A DNA stretch of 64,000 nucleotides from Halothermothrix sp. GTDB lineage: Bacteria > Bacillota > Halanaerobiia > DY22613. Location of the stretch: assembly GCA_016841825.1 (NCBI GenBank), contig JAENYK010000005.1, forward strand, positions 1-64,000. The letters are read 5' to 3'. Below, piece after piece: positions 51,445-60,166 of this stretch (position 1 is its first letter; every line of letters begins with the position of its first letter). The translations under genes and the position numbers were made by a program. The notes below the pieces were generated by a model, which worked only from the letters and a program-made list of their open reading frames with translations, was not told where the DNA came from and searched no databases.

Positions 51445-53445
51445 ATGTCTAAACTGGATTTAAGTGTCTGCCTGATCGTTAAAAATGAAGAGAAGAATTT
51501 GCGAAAATGTCTTGAAAGTGTCCTGAATTTAGCGGATGAGATTATAGTTGTTGATACAGGTTCTACTGATAACACTATTCAGATTGCTAAAGAATATACT
51601 GCGAAGATATTTTTTTTCTCCTGGATAGATAATTTTTCTGCTGCACGAAATTTTGCAATCGAACAGGCGCAAAAAAATTGGATCCTGATGATAGATGGGG
51701 ATGAAGAGATAAATACAGCTGATCGGTTTTATTGGGAAAGATTATTGACTGACCCCAAAAAAGAAGGTTATTTTGTTCAAATCCAAAATCATGGAGATAT
51801 AACAAACAATAGTATTCGCAATCCATCCTTTCGTCTCTTTCGAAGAAAAGCAGAGTATCGGTATTATGGTAGAATCCATGAGCAGATACTACCTCAAATC
51901 TGTAAGACTCATGATTTATCTTGCATTGGAATTACTGAATTGGTTTTGTTACACTATGGTTACTCACCAGAGCTTGTTCTTCAAAAATCAAAGATTGAAC
52001 GAAATATAAAGTTACTTCAGTTGGAGTTAAAAAATAGTCCACAGGATTCTTTTATGCGTTTCAATTTAGGAGTAGAATATTTTCGCATGTCTGAATATCA
52101 ACTGGCTGCCTGGAATTTTAGAGCAGCGATGAACTTATCTGACCTCAAAATTAGTTATTACCCTTTACTTATCTTGAGATTGGGAATGAGTTTGTTTGGA
52201 GCTGGAGATTTTTATGGCAGCGTAAAAGTTCTTAAAGATGGGTGTGAGTTGTTCCCGGATTATCCAGATTTATATTTTTTGTTGGGTGAGATTCATTGCG
52301 GTACAGGTCGTTATGTTGAGGGGATCGAGTATTTTAAAAAATGCCTGGAGATTGGGGAAGCGCCTATTCAATATGTGACAGCTATGGGGGTTGGGAGTTA
52401 TCAGGCAGCATATCTGTTGGGAGAGTGCTATCTTGATTTCGGAGATCTGGATAGGGCAGTCGAGTACTATTATCAGAGTTTAAAGATGAATTATTATCAA
52501 CCTGCTTTATTAGAAAAAATAGTAACAATTTATAGCCAACACTATTCTGAGGAAGAATTTAAAAATTTCTTTGAGAAGAAATTAGACTTTCTGGAGGATA
52601 ATCAGTTAGAAAATGTCTTATTTCAGATAATTGATAGTTATCCTAATTTTATTTTAGAACTTATTCAGAATGAAGAGTTTGATCTGAAATTAGAGAATAA
52701 AGACTATTTAATTGGTAAGGCCTATTGGAATAAACGGGAGTTTACGAAATGCGAACAGTGGATAAAACAGGTTGAGGAGACTGAAAATCTGATACTATTA
52801 AAGTTTCAGTTATATTGGTATATCGGAGACTGGGAGCAAATGGAAACAATATTAAATAATTTACCTGCAAATTTTTCCTATCCAGTGAAGGATGTTTTTT
52901 CATTATTAAAAGGTCTGGAGAGACAAGGAGATGAACAATCAGGCGAGGGGAGTTCTAATACTCTATCTGACCTTTTATATATTATGATCAAAGATTGGAT
53001 TACCATAGATTATAAAGTTGGCATAGAAGCACTTTTAAAAATTTTCAGGAAAATTGCTGCAGATGAAGCTAAATTAAAATTAGGAAAGCTGTTTTTTCGC
53101 GCAAAATACTATCAAGAGTCGATAGATCAATTTTTACAAGTTTCTGAGGATAAATTAGATGCCTGTAGTTTTGAATGTCTAGCTGTAATGTCATCTATGG
53201 GTAATAATAATCTGACAGCATTTCAGTTTATAAATCAAGCCTTTAATCAACCAGATCATTCTTTAGGTACCTGGTTGACCTATTTGAAAATTAATTTGCG
53301 TAATGTAACTGATTATGTTGAAAAGGCTTTGACCTATTACTCTGACCATTCTAACATTGAGCAACTGTTTACTATAATTAACAGGGAGGTGGATAAATTT
53401 GACAGATCATCCACTGTTGTCGGTTTGTATGATTGTAAAAGATGA
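51445..53445 (+). CDS. GT2 glycosyltransferase with TPR repeats, paralogue 2 (666 aa)
   Basis: Same layout as its upstream neighbour. The GT2 domain has LSVCLIVKNEEKNLRKCLES, IIVVDTGSTDNT and LMIDGDEE (D-x-D), then RIHEQILPQI; TPR-like repeats follow (AYLLGECYLDFGDLDRAVEYYYQSL, YFRMSEYQLAAWNFRAAM). The start is the ATG at 51445 after GGGGAGGGG; the ATG at 51430 overlaps that element and is less likely. It lies 19 bp after the previous stop and overlaps the next gene by 47 nt, so all are one operon. The central TPR region diverges from paralogue 1, suggesting a different acceptor position or step. Donor sugar unknown. Confidence 0.85.
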   Translation: MSKLDLSVCLIVKNEEKNLRKCLESVLNLADEIIVVDTGSTDNTIQIAKEYTAKIFFFSWIDNFSAARNFAIEQAQKNWILMIDGDEEINTADRFYWERLLTDPKKEGYFVQIQNHGDITNNSIRNPSFRLFRRKAEYRYYGRIHEQILPQICKTHDLSCIGITELVLLHYGYSPELVLQKSKIERNIKLLQLELKNSPQDSFMRFNLGVEYFRMSEYQLAAWNFRAAMNLSDLKISYYPLLILRLGMSLFGAGDFYGSVKVLKDGCELFPDYPDLYFLLGEIHCGTGRYVEGIEYFKKCLEIGEAPIQYVTAMGVGSYQAAYLLGECYLDFGDLDRAVEYYYQSLKMNYYQPALLEKIVTIYSQHYSEEEFKNFFEKKLDFLEDNQLENVLFQIIDSYPNFILELIQNEEFDLKLENKDYLIGKAYWNKREFTKCEQWIKQVEETENLILLKFQLYWYIGDWEQMETILNNLPANFSYPVKDVFSLLKGLERQGDEQSGEGSSNTLSDLLYIMIKDWITIDYKVGIEALLKIFRKIAADEAKLKLGKLFFRAKYYQESIDQFLQVSEDKLDACSFECLAVMSSMGNNNLTAFQFINQAFNQPDHSLGTWLTYLKINLRNVTDYVEKALTYYSDHSNIEQLFTIINREVDKFDRSSTVVGLYDCKR

Positions 53446-54628
53446 GGAAGATCTTTTGGCAAAATCCCTGGAGAGTGTCTCTGACTTAGCAGATGAAATA
53501 ATTGTTGTTGATACAGGGTCTACAGATAATACTGTGCAGATTGCCTTACAATATGGAGCCAAAGTCTATCATCATAGTTGGCAGGGACATTTTGGTAAAG
53601 CAAGAAATCATGCTTTCACTAAGGCTACAGGTGAATGGATAATGATCCTGGATGCTGATGAATTTATTCCAATAGAATTTAAAGATAGATTGAAATCGCT
53701 ATTAATTAGAGGTTTGGTAGAAAATATTGAAGGAATTATTATTCAGATTAAAAATTACTATGGAAATTCTGTGAATTATAATTATATCTTTGATTCTGCC
53801 TGTAGGATTTTTCGCAATCGTCCTACATATTTGTTTACTTCTCCCATTCATGAGGAGATGTCTCAGGTTATCCTCCAGAAGAAACCCGGAGCCAAAATTA
53901 TAACTACGGATTTACATATTGAACATCTGGGTTATCTGAACAATATTATTCAGAAAAAAGAAAAAAATGAGCGAAATTTAACAATTATTCTGGATGAACT
54001 CAAGCAAAGACCTGAAGATCCCTTTTTGAACTATGCCTGTGGAACTGAATATTTTCAGCGAGAAAAGTTCCAGCTAGCGTTGGAATATTACCTACAAATT
54101 CCTGTCAGCGAATATGCCCATCTATCCTTTGGGGCAGATCTGATATATAAAATTTCTGTATCATATCTTTTGTTAGCAGAATATCAATCTGGTCATGAAT
54201 ATGTCATTAAAGGTTTGGAGATATTTCCCGATTTTCAAGCTTTATGGTTTATCAAAGGAGAATTAGATTATATGCAAGATCAATTACAGTCAGCAAAAAG
54301 TGCTTATCAAAAATGTCTTCAGCTAAAAAATAATTCTGTCAAATATTTGCAGATTAATGGTCTGAGTTCATTTCGCTCTCTCTGGGCACTGGGAAGGGTG
54401 TGTGAAAAAGAGGGTAATGTAGAGGAAGCAGCAGTTCAATACTGTCTGGCGTATAACAGTAACCCCCAGTATAAACGATCTATTAGGAGTCTATTGCGAC
54501 TAATAAGAATTCAGAAAAAAACAATTATTGATTATCTGGATTTTGGTTCGGTCATGGACAGCTATGATCCAATCTATGATTTGTTTAAGGAATGGCTTTT
54601 AAGGAGTGGAAGCTATGAAAAAAATTGA
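53399..54628 (+). CDS. GT2 glycosyltransferase with TPR repeats, paralogue 3 (409 aa)
   Basis: Shorter version of the previous two. GT2 domain (LSVCMIVKDEEDLLAKSLES, IIVVDTGSTDNT, MILDADEF as D-x-D, SPIHEEMSQV) followed by only a few TPR-like repeats (LNYACGTEYFQREKFQLALEYY, LWALGRVCEKEGNVEEAAVQYCLAY). Translation starts at a TTG (53399) behind AGGGAGGTGG and lies inside the 3' end of the preceding gene (47-nt overlap). The following gene overlaps it by 14 nt. This tight coupling suggests fixed stoichiometry among the glycosyltransferases. The shorter TPR region may make it the elongating rather than the protein-recognising enzyme, which is a guess. Confidence 0.85.
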   Translation: MTDHPLLSVCMIVKDEEDLLAKSLESVSDLADEIIVVDTGSTDNTVQIALQYGAKVYHHSWQGHFGKARNHAFTKATGEWIMILDADEFIPIEFKDRLKSLLIRGLVENIEGIIIQIKNYYGNSVNYNYIFDSACRIFRNRPTYLFTSPIHEEMSQVILQKKPGAKIITTDLHIEHLGYLNNIIQKKEKNERNLTIILDELKQRPEDPFLNYACGTEYFQREKFQLALEYYLQIPVSEYAHLSFGADLIYKISVSYLLLAEYQSGHEYVIKGLEIFPDFQALWFIKGELDYMQDQLQSAKSAYQKCLQLKNNSVKYLQINGLSSFRSLWALGRVCEKEGNVEEAAVQYCLAYNSNPQYKRSIRSLLRLIRIQKKTIIDYLDFGSVMDSYDPIYDLFKEWLLRSGSYEKN

Positions 54629-57488
54629 AAAAGATTTCAAACTAATAGCAATGATGCGGGTTAAAAATGAAGAGGAATGGTTAAAAAAATCTATCTTAAG
54701 TATGTTACCTATCACTGACAAAATTGTTATTCTGGATGATGGTTCGATCGATGGAACTCCGGAAATATGTGCTGCATTTCCAGAATTAGTGGAATATCAT
54801 CGACAAGATGAAAAGTTCATTGATGAAGCCAGAGACAAAAATCATTTGTTAAAATGGGCATTAGATCATAATCCTGATTGGATTCTGGCCATGGATGGGG
54901 ATGAAGTTCTGGAGGAATTGGCTCCACAAACGATAGTCAATGAGATTCAACTTTTGGATCCTAAAAATCCTCAATACACTGTCTTTTATTTGCATTTTTT
55001 ATATTTTTGGAATAGTCCAGATACGTATCGGGTTGAGCCGGGTATCTATAGTAATTTCTGGCAAGCACGCCTATTTTCATTAAAAAATCAAAATAGACAT
55101 CTGGCCTTCTTACCAACACAACATGGGTCTAACTTTCACTGTGGGAGTATCCCGGGTAATTTGCGCAACCTACCGCGAAAATTAGATGTTAAAGTTAAAC
55201 ATTACGGTTATTTGGATTCTGAACAGAGGGAAAGAAAATATCGCTGGTACTGCAATAATGACCCTGAGCAGGCCAGTCAAGGCTATTATGAACATTTAAC
55301 ATCTGAAGAAGGTATGATTCTGGCTAATTGGAAAGAGCGTACAGAAGCTAGTTCAGCCAGTTTTGTCAAAGACACTATGTACTATCAATTTAGTAGGCCA
55401 GAAATTCTAGAATTAGTTCCTGAAGACGTTAGTTATGTTCTTGATATAGGTTGTGGTTTTGGACATTTGGGAAAAGCGATAAAAAATAAAATTTCAACTG
55501 CCAAAGTTTTCGGAATTGAAGTGGACTTTATGGCAGGTCAGGCAGCCAGTAAATTGTTGGATGATGTTCTGGTGGGTAATATTGAGAGTTTACATTTGCC
55601 CTATTCTTATGAAAGATTTGATTGTATAATATTGGCTGATGTATTAGAGCATTTACAGGATCCCTGGAAGGTTTTATTAAAGCTCCATAGATATTTAGCC
55701 AGAGATGGAGTAATGTTGATTAGTGTGCCTAACATCAGAAATCTGGGGATTATTGATCAACTTCTGTGTGGCAACTGGCGGTATCAACAGGCTGGAATCC
55801 TGGATTCAACCCATTTACGCTTTTTTACCGCGAGAGAATTTAGGAGGCTTTTGAAAAAATCGGGATACAAAATTTTGCATGTTCATGGAATAGAAGATTT
55901 GTCGTTAGAACCTCTGACTCTGGCCAGTTCATCATATTTTACAGAAATCGGGAATCATTTTGAATGGGGCAGTCTGGACCAGAGAACAGTTAATGAATTA
56001 CACACTATTCAATTATTGTTTCAGGTTCAAAAAGCACAACCGGGTGAAGCGGCAAAAGAACGGAAACTGACTTCAATCATTATCCCGGTATGTAATAATC
56101 TTGAGTTGACTAGAGCCTGTATTCAAAGTATTTTTGCGCATACTCTGGAACCTTTTGAATTGATTATCGTCGATAATGGTTCAACTGATGGGACAGTAGA
56201 ATATCTTAAAGGAATAACAGATGTTCAACTAATTCAAAATCAAGAAAATGAAGGATTTCCACGAGCCTGTAATCAAGGGATTCTCCACGCCCGGGGAGAG
56301 TATCTGGTGATCATTAATAATGATGTAATAGTACCTGATGGATGGTTGGGGAACTTAATTGACCATCTAGACGATGAAGAGCGGGTTGGAATTGTTGGTG
56401 TCTGTTCAAATTATGTTGGTGGCTCTCAAAAAACGAAAGGTTATTATAAGAGTTTAGCAGATTATTATGAGTTTGCAAGAGAATTTTATTGGGAAAATGA
56501 AGGGGAATATCTATTGACCTATCGTCTGGCTGGTCTATGTATGTTGATTAGCAAAGATGTTATCCAACAAATTGGAGGATTTGATGAAAGGTTTACTCCC
56601 GGCAATTTTGAAGATGACGATTTTTGTTTAAGAGCAGCGATTGCCAATTATAAGATGGTGATTGCAAAAGATGTGTTTGTTCATCATTTTGGTAGTATGA
56701 CTTTTAAAAAAGATCAGGAAGAGTATAGAAAGCTGCTGGCGATTAATTGGGGCAAATTTAAACTAAAATGGGGTATTGATTTTGCAATAGATCACCCAAA
56801 TAACATTTGTTTAGCAGATATTGTCTCCCAGTATAAATATGTCACTAATCCATCCCGCAATTATTACACTCCGGTAGATCAGGGTGAAGAGAGGGAAAAA
56901 ATAACTGCTTTCGATCAAATGTTTTTTGAGAGACAGATAATGAATAAAGATGCCTGTGATCTTGGCTATTGGCAGGAACATTTTTGTACTAAACTGGCCC
57001 GAAAAGAAGCGGTTCAGGGACAGATTCTGGATGCCGGTTGTGGTACAGGTGAGATTGATATCTGGCTGGCCCGGGAGGGATATGACATTACTGGAGTAGA
57101 CATTAGTCCGGTTGCTATCCAGAGAGCAGTAAATCATCTGCTGGCGGAATCAAAGGAAATCCAGGCCAGAATCAAGTTTTGTCAGTTTCCACTAGAGCGG
57201 TTACCTTTTTCCGATGATTCTTTTGATATATGTTTTATGTTTGAAGTGTTGGAACATATTTATGACCCTGAACCAGTCTTCAAAGAACTCGGAAGAGTGC
57301 TTAATTCAGCAGGATTAATTGTTTTGACTGTACCTCTGGAGGATTACTATCATGATTCAACTCATGTTCATTCTTTTACACCAGATTCACTTAAAGAGAT
57401 GTTAAACAAATTTGCCAAAGACATACAGGTAGAATCATTTCCGATAGAACACCAGATTGTTGCTCGTGTTCGAAAAATAAGTTATTAA
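54615..57488 (+). CDS. Four-domain glycosyltransferase/methyltransferase, GT-MT-GT-MT (957 aa)
   Basis: Domain order: GT2 (about 8-210; MMRVKNEEEWLKKSI, VILDDGSIDGT, LAMDGDEV); class I SAM methyltransferase (about 270-430; YVLDIGCGFGHLG, ILADVLEHLQDPW, VPNIRNLG); second GT2 of the rhamnosyltransferase-like type (about 485-745; SIIIPVCNNLELTRACI, IVDNGSTDGT, INNDVIVPDGW, GGFDERFTPGNFEDDDF); second methyltransferase (about 795-930; ILDAGCGTGEIDIWLA, FMFEVLEHIYDPEPVF, LTVPLEDYYHD). It would add two sugars and methylate twice, probably making an O-methylated glycan cap. The ATG at 54615 is preceded by AAGGAG; a GTG at 54606 overlaps it. It ends the operon before the SPOCS-DUF6385 gene. Confidence 0.85.
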   Translation: MKKIEKDFKLIAMMRVKNEEEWLKKSILSMLPITDKIVILDDGSIDGTPEICAAFPELVEYHRQDEKFIDEARDKNHLLKWALDHNPDWILAMDGDEVLEELAPQTIVNEIQLLDPKNPQYTVFYLHFLYFWNSPDTYRVEPGIYSNFWQARLFSLKNQNRHLAFLPTQHGSNFHCGSIPGNLRNLPRKLDVKVKHYGYLDSEQRERKYRWYCNNDPEQASQGYYEHLTSEEGMILANWKERTEASSASFVKDTMYYQFSRPEILELVPEDVSYVLDIGCGFGHLGKAIKNKISTAKVFGIEVDFMAGQAASKLLDDVLVGNIESLHLPYSYERFDCIILADVLEHLQDPWKVLLKLHRYLARDGVMLISVPNIRNLGIIDQLLCGNWRYQQAGILDSTHLRFFTAREFRRLLKKSGYKILHVHGIEDLSLEPLTLASSSYFTEIGNHFEWGSLDQRTVNELHTIQLLFQVQKAQPGEAAKERKLTSIIIPVCNNLELTRACIQSIFAHTLEPFELIIVDNGSTDGTVEYLKGITDVQLIQNQENEGFPRACNQGILHARGEYLVIINNDVIVPDGWLGNLIDHLDDEERVGIVGVCSNYVGGSQKTKGYYKSLADYYEFAREFYWENEGEYLLTYRLAGLCMLISKDVIQQIGGFDERFTPGNFEDDDFCLRAAIANYKMVIAKDVFVHHFGSMTFKKDQEEYRKLLAINWGKFKLKWGIDFAIDHPNNICLADIVSQYKYVTNPSRNYYTPVDQGEEREKITAFDQMFFERQIMNKDACDLGYWQEHFCTKLARKEAVQGQILDAGCGTGEIDIWLAREGYDITGVDISPVAIQRAVNHLLAESKEIQARIKFCQFPLERLPFSDDSFDICFMFEVLEHIYDPEPVFKELGRVLNSAGLIVLTVPLEDYYHDSTHVHSFTPDSLKEMLNKFAKDIQVESFPIEHQIVARVRKISY

Positions 57489-57504
57489 TGGTGGGGGAAA
57501 GCCG

Positions 57505-58248
57505 ATGGATTCTAATTTGTTTGTAAAAACATATTCTAAGATAGTGCCTTACGAATATTTGTTTATCTCAGTAATTAATTTGCCAGAGTCAGTATCACTT
57601 ATCAGAGAGATTGAGGCAAATGTTATTCTGCTTGACCAGGAAGTAGGAGATGGTTTTATTATTACTTCTGGTCTAGTTGATGTATACATTTATTACAAAG
57701 CCCATGATATAATAAAGGTCTGTCAAGAAAAATTAGATTTTTTATATTTATTAAAAGATGATTCAGTAAATAGTGATCAACAGATTAAGCTAAGTGGAAT
57801 TGCTAATATTGCAGAGTGTGTATTGATTAATCCATGTGAATTAGAGTTAAAGATATGTGTGAACTTTGAGGGATGGGCATCAAAATTAGTAAATTGTACA
57901 GAGTTAGAGGAATGTTATAGTAAACTCATCTGTGGTAAAAAATTTGCTTCATTTTCAGAAAAAGACATTTTAGTAGGAACAAATCCGGGATACTCTAAGA
58001 GTTATGATATATCAGAATATGATAATATAACTTTTTTTATCAATAATAAAGGGAACATTAATCAGGTTTTTTGTCACATTGAGATGAGCCCTAATAATCA
58101 AATTTGGATCGTAGACAGTAACATCCGAAATGCCACTCCAAATGGATCAACAACGTTAGTTGTCAGTACATTTTTGCAGTATGCGCGGATAAAATTCTGG
58201 GCAGAGTCTCCCACAATTATTGATCTCTGGTTACAAGTTCAAAGTTAA
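57505..58248 (+). CDS. SPOCS (DUF3794)-like / DUF6385 fusion protein (247 aa)
   Basis: Two-part protein. Residues about 25-125 look like the SPOCS/DUF3794 domain of clostridial spore-coat and exosporium proteins: EIEANVILLDQEVGDGFIITSGLVDVYIYYKA, then an aromatic-rich strand and IKLSGIANIAECVLI. Residues about 160-247 are the C-terminal DUF6385 unit: YDISEYDNITFFINNKGNIN, IEMSPNNQIWIVDS, TFLQYARIKFWAES, ending LWLQVQS, matching the protein at 48703. No signal peptide. Start ATG after GTGGGGGAA, 16 bp behind the glycosyltransferase gene. The fusion suggests that the DUF6385 module is tethered to a spore-coat-like layer; this is inference. Confidence 0.65.
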   Translation: MDSNLFVKTYSKIVPYEYLFISVINLPESVSLIREIEANVILLDQEVGDGFIITSGLVDVYIYYKAHDIIKVCQEKLDFLYLLKDDSVNSDQQIKLSGIANIAECVLINPCELELKICVNFEGWASKLVNCTELEECYSKLICGKKFASFSEKDILVGTNPGYSKSYDISEYDNITFFINNKGNINQVFCHIEMSPNNQIWIVDSNIRNATPNGSTTLVVSTFLQYARIKFWAESPTIIDLWLQVQS

Positions 58249-58421
58249 AGTCGCCTTCATAACAGACTGATAAGGATTGAATTTAGCGACTTAGACAAAA
58301 ATCCAATATCTTGTTTTAATTTCAATTATTTAGATTTTCATTATTTTTATAGTTTTTTTAAGAGGAGTTTAAATATATCCGCCGAAATATGAATATAATG
58401 AGGAAAGAAGGAGGTGAATAG

Positions 58422-58550
58422 ATGCGGTCTTATTACTGGATAGTAATAATCGGAATATTATTCATGGTACTGGGAGTCTATCGGGAAGAGACATTAGAGA
58501 TCTTAATTAATGCAACAATGATATGTTTTTCATGTATAGGACTGGGGTGA
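58422..58550 (+). CDS. CXXC membrane peptide, CD1871A-like (42 aa)
   Basis: A very small gene with an excellent AAGGAGGTG in front of the ATG. One transmembrane helix (residues 4-19, YYWIVIIGILFMVLGV) is followed by a charged turn (YREETLEI) and a C-terminal CFSCIGLG motif. Size, helix and the C-x-x-C-I-G-x-G ending match the CD1871A family of CXXC proteins, which sit next to a NapH-like ferredoxin protein and a TlpA thioredoxin, as here. It ends 6 bp before the ferredoxin-protein gene. Likely role: membrane thiol/disulfide or electron relay. Confidence 0.8.
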   Translation: MRSYYWIVIIGILFMVLGVYREETLEILINATMICFSCIGLG

Positions 58551-58556
58551 TACTAA

Positions 58557-59393
58557 ATGCGAAAAAATTTCATTTATAAAAGAAGATATCGTCGTCTAGC
58601 TCAAGTTGGTTCATTAATTGCGTACAACTCATACTTTTTTCCTTTTCTGAAAGTGTGTCCGACACCAGGTTTTAACTGCTATGCTTGCCCTTGGGCTATT
58701 GGAGCATGTCCTATAGGTAGTTTGCAGCATTTTATGGTAATTGAACGGATTCCATTTTTTCTAATCGGCTTTTTCGCGACCGTAGGTGGCTTACTTGGCC
58801 GAATGATTTGTGGTTGGATCTGCCCCATTGGCTGGTTACAGGAGATGCTGCATAAAATACCAAAACCTAAATTAAATTTAAAGAAATTTGTCTGGTTAGA
58901 TAAACCAGCAAGATATTTGAAATATGCAGTTTTGCTAGTCCTGGTGCTCATTATTCCTTACCTAACTAAAGAGCCCTGGTTCTCCAAATTGTGCTTTATT
59001 GGAGGAATAGAAGCAGGTATTCCTTTAGTCATCTTCAACCAGGATATTAGAGAGATGATCGGCACTTTATTTTATATTAAGATGGCGATTACCATTATAA
59101 CGTTAATCTGGTTTATATTTGTTAAGAGAGCTTTTTGTAAATACTTATGTCCATTAGGAGCTATCTACTCTGTCTTTAACCGTTTTAGTTTATTACGGAT
59201 TCATGTAGATAGCGGCTGCACAAAATGTAACCGATGTCAGTCGGTTTGTCCGATGGATATCAAAGTTTATGAAAATCCTAATAGTCTTGAATGTATAAGA
59301 TGTCTGGAATGTACTACTTGTGCTCACGTAACTTTAGGTACAGGACAGAAAAAAGACAAAACAACCAGCGAGGGAGTGGAAATTTATGTATAA
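58557..59393 (+). CDS. NapH-like membrane 4Fe-4S protein (278 aa)
   Basis: Membrane-bound ferredoxin-type protein of the NapH/CcoG-like group. It has about four to five membrane helices. Cys-rich signatures on the cytoplasmic side are CPTPGFNCYACPWAIGACPIG at the N-terminus, CGWICPIGWLQE and CKYLCPLGAIYS. Two [4Fe-4S] sites at the C-terminus are CTKCNRCQSVCPMD and CIRCLECTTCAH. It would pass electrons from quinol or ferredoxin across the membrane. It overlaps tlpA by 8 nt and follows the CXXC peptide by 6 nt, so the three form one redox operon that may feed reductant to extracytoplasmic thioredoxin-like proteins. Confidence 0.85.
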   Translation: MRKNFIYKRRYRRLAQVGSLIAYNSYFFPFLKVCPTPGFNCYACPWAIGACPIGSLQHFMVIERIPFFLIGFFATVGGLLGRMICGWICPIGWLQEMLHKIPKPKLNLKKFVWLDKPARYLKYAVLLVLVLIIPYLTKEPWFSKLCFIGGIEAGIPLVIFNQDIREMIGTLFYIKMAITIITLIWFIFVKRAFCKYLCPLGAIYSVFNRFSLLRIHVDSGCTKCNRCQSVCPMDIKVYENPNSLECIRCLECTTCAHVTLGTGQKKDKTTSEGVEIYV

Positions 59394-59883
59394 GAAGAGT
59401 TTTGTATTGTTAGTTTTGTTTGTTATCTTATTCAGTCTTTCAGCTTTAGCTGTGGATGAAGGAGAGCTTATCCCCGATTTTGAAGTTACAGATCTGCAGG
59501 GCAATTCTTTAATGATATCGGATTTTCGGGGGCAATATGTGCTGTATGATGTCTGGGCAACCTGGTGCGGTCCCTGTCTAAATGCTATGGAAGGGTATGT
59601 TGAGAACTATGACAAGTTTGTGTCTGCTGAGATTAAAATTGTAGCTATTTCTGTCGACGCTAAAATTGATGACCCAATAAAATTTAATGAAAAAGAAAAA
59701 TTGCCATTCACTGTTCTACACACAAACCCCCAACTAACTAAAGATCATTGGGGCATAATAGGTATTCCCACGATGTTTTTGGTTGATCCTGACGGAGTTA
59801 TACTATTTAAAGAAATAGGATATGAGAACTTCAGCAGAATCTGGGAGAAGATCTCGGAAAAAATTGATGTTAGTGAACTTTAA
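59386..59883 (+). CDS. TlpA-family thiol:disulfide oxidoreductase (165 aa)
   Basis: Exported thioredoxin-fold protein. Residues 1-22 are a signal peptide or lipid-free anchor ending ALA. The redox motif is WATWCGPC with Cys61 and Cys64. ISDFRGQYVLYDVWA, IPTMFLVDPDGVI (cis-Pro strand) and the C-terminal helix complete the fold. It acts outside the membrane as a reductase or resistance protein, probably re-reduced through the upstream NapH-like and CXXC membrane proteins. Last gene of the operon, followed by a bidirectional terminator. Confidence 0.9.
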   Translation: MYKKSFVLLVLFVILFSLSALAVDEGELIPDFEVTDLQGNSLMISDFRGQYVLYDVWATWCGPCLNAMEGYVENYDKFVSAEIKIVAISVDAKIDDPIKFNEKEKLPFTVLHTNPQLTKDHWGIIGIPTMFLVDPDGVILFKEIGYENFSRIWEKISEKIDVSEL

Positions 59884-60094
59884 ATTTAGAATTTACTCTC
59901 GAAGTAACTAATAATGCGGGAGATGCCGGATCATTTTTAATACTTATTTTGTGACGGAGATCATGTTTATTATTAGGTGATTGTTCTGGCAGTCAAGCAC
60001 AGATTTGGATTCAGTATCAGTCTTATTATTTGATCCATCTGCAGAAGATCGGAAAATAGTAACATACTGTCGTTATATAGATCGTAAGAACAAG

Positions 60095-60162
60095 AAAGGT
60101 ATTTGAGAAAAAACAAACCATCCCGGAGAACTCTCCTTTGTGGTTTTTCTCAGATACCTTTT
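60095..60162. terminator. Bidirectional terminator between tlpA and the DUF3243 gene
   Basis: A long inverted repeat, AAAGGTATTTGAGAAAAA ... TTTTTCTCAGATACCTTT, encloses an inner CCGGAGAACTCTCC-type stem. U-rich arms face both ways, fitting termination of the convergent transcripts. Confidence 0.85.
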
Positions 60163-60166
60163 AATT

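Noticed and set aside
58246-58292. AAGTCGC/GCGACTT inverted repeat after the SPOCS-DUF6385 gene as a terminator
   Set aside because: The 7-bp stem with a 31-nt loop has no U-run; it may be a relic of a type A repeat end, but similarity is too short to claim.
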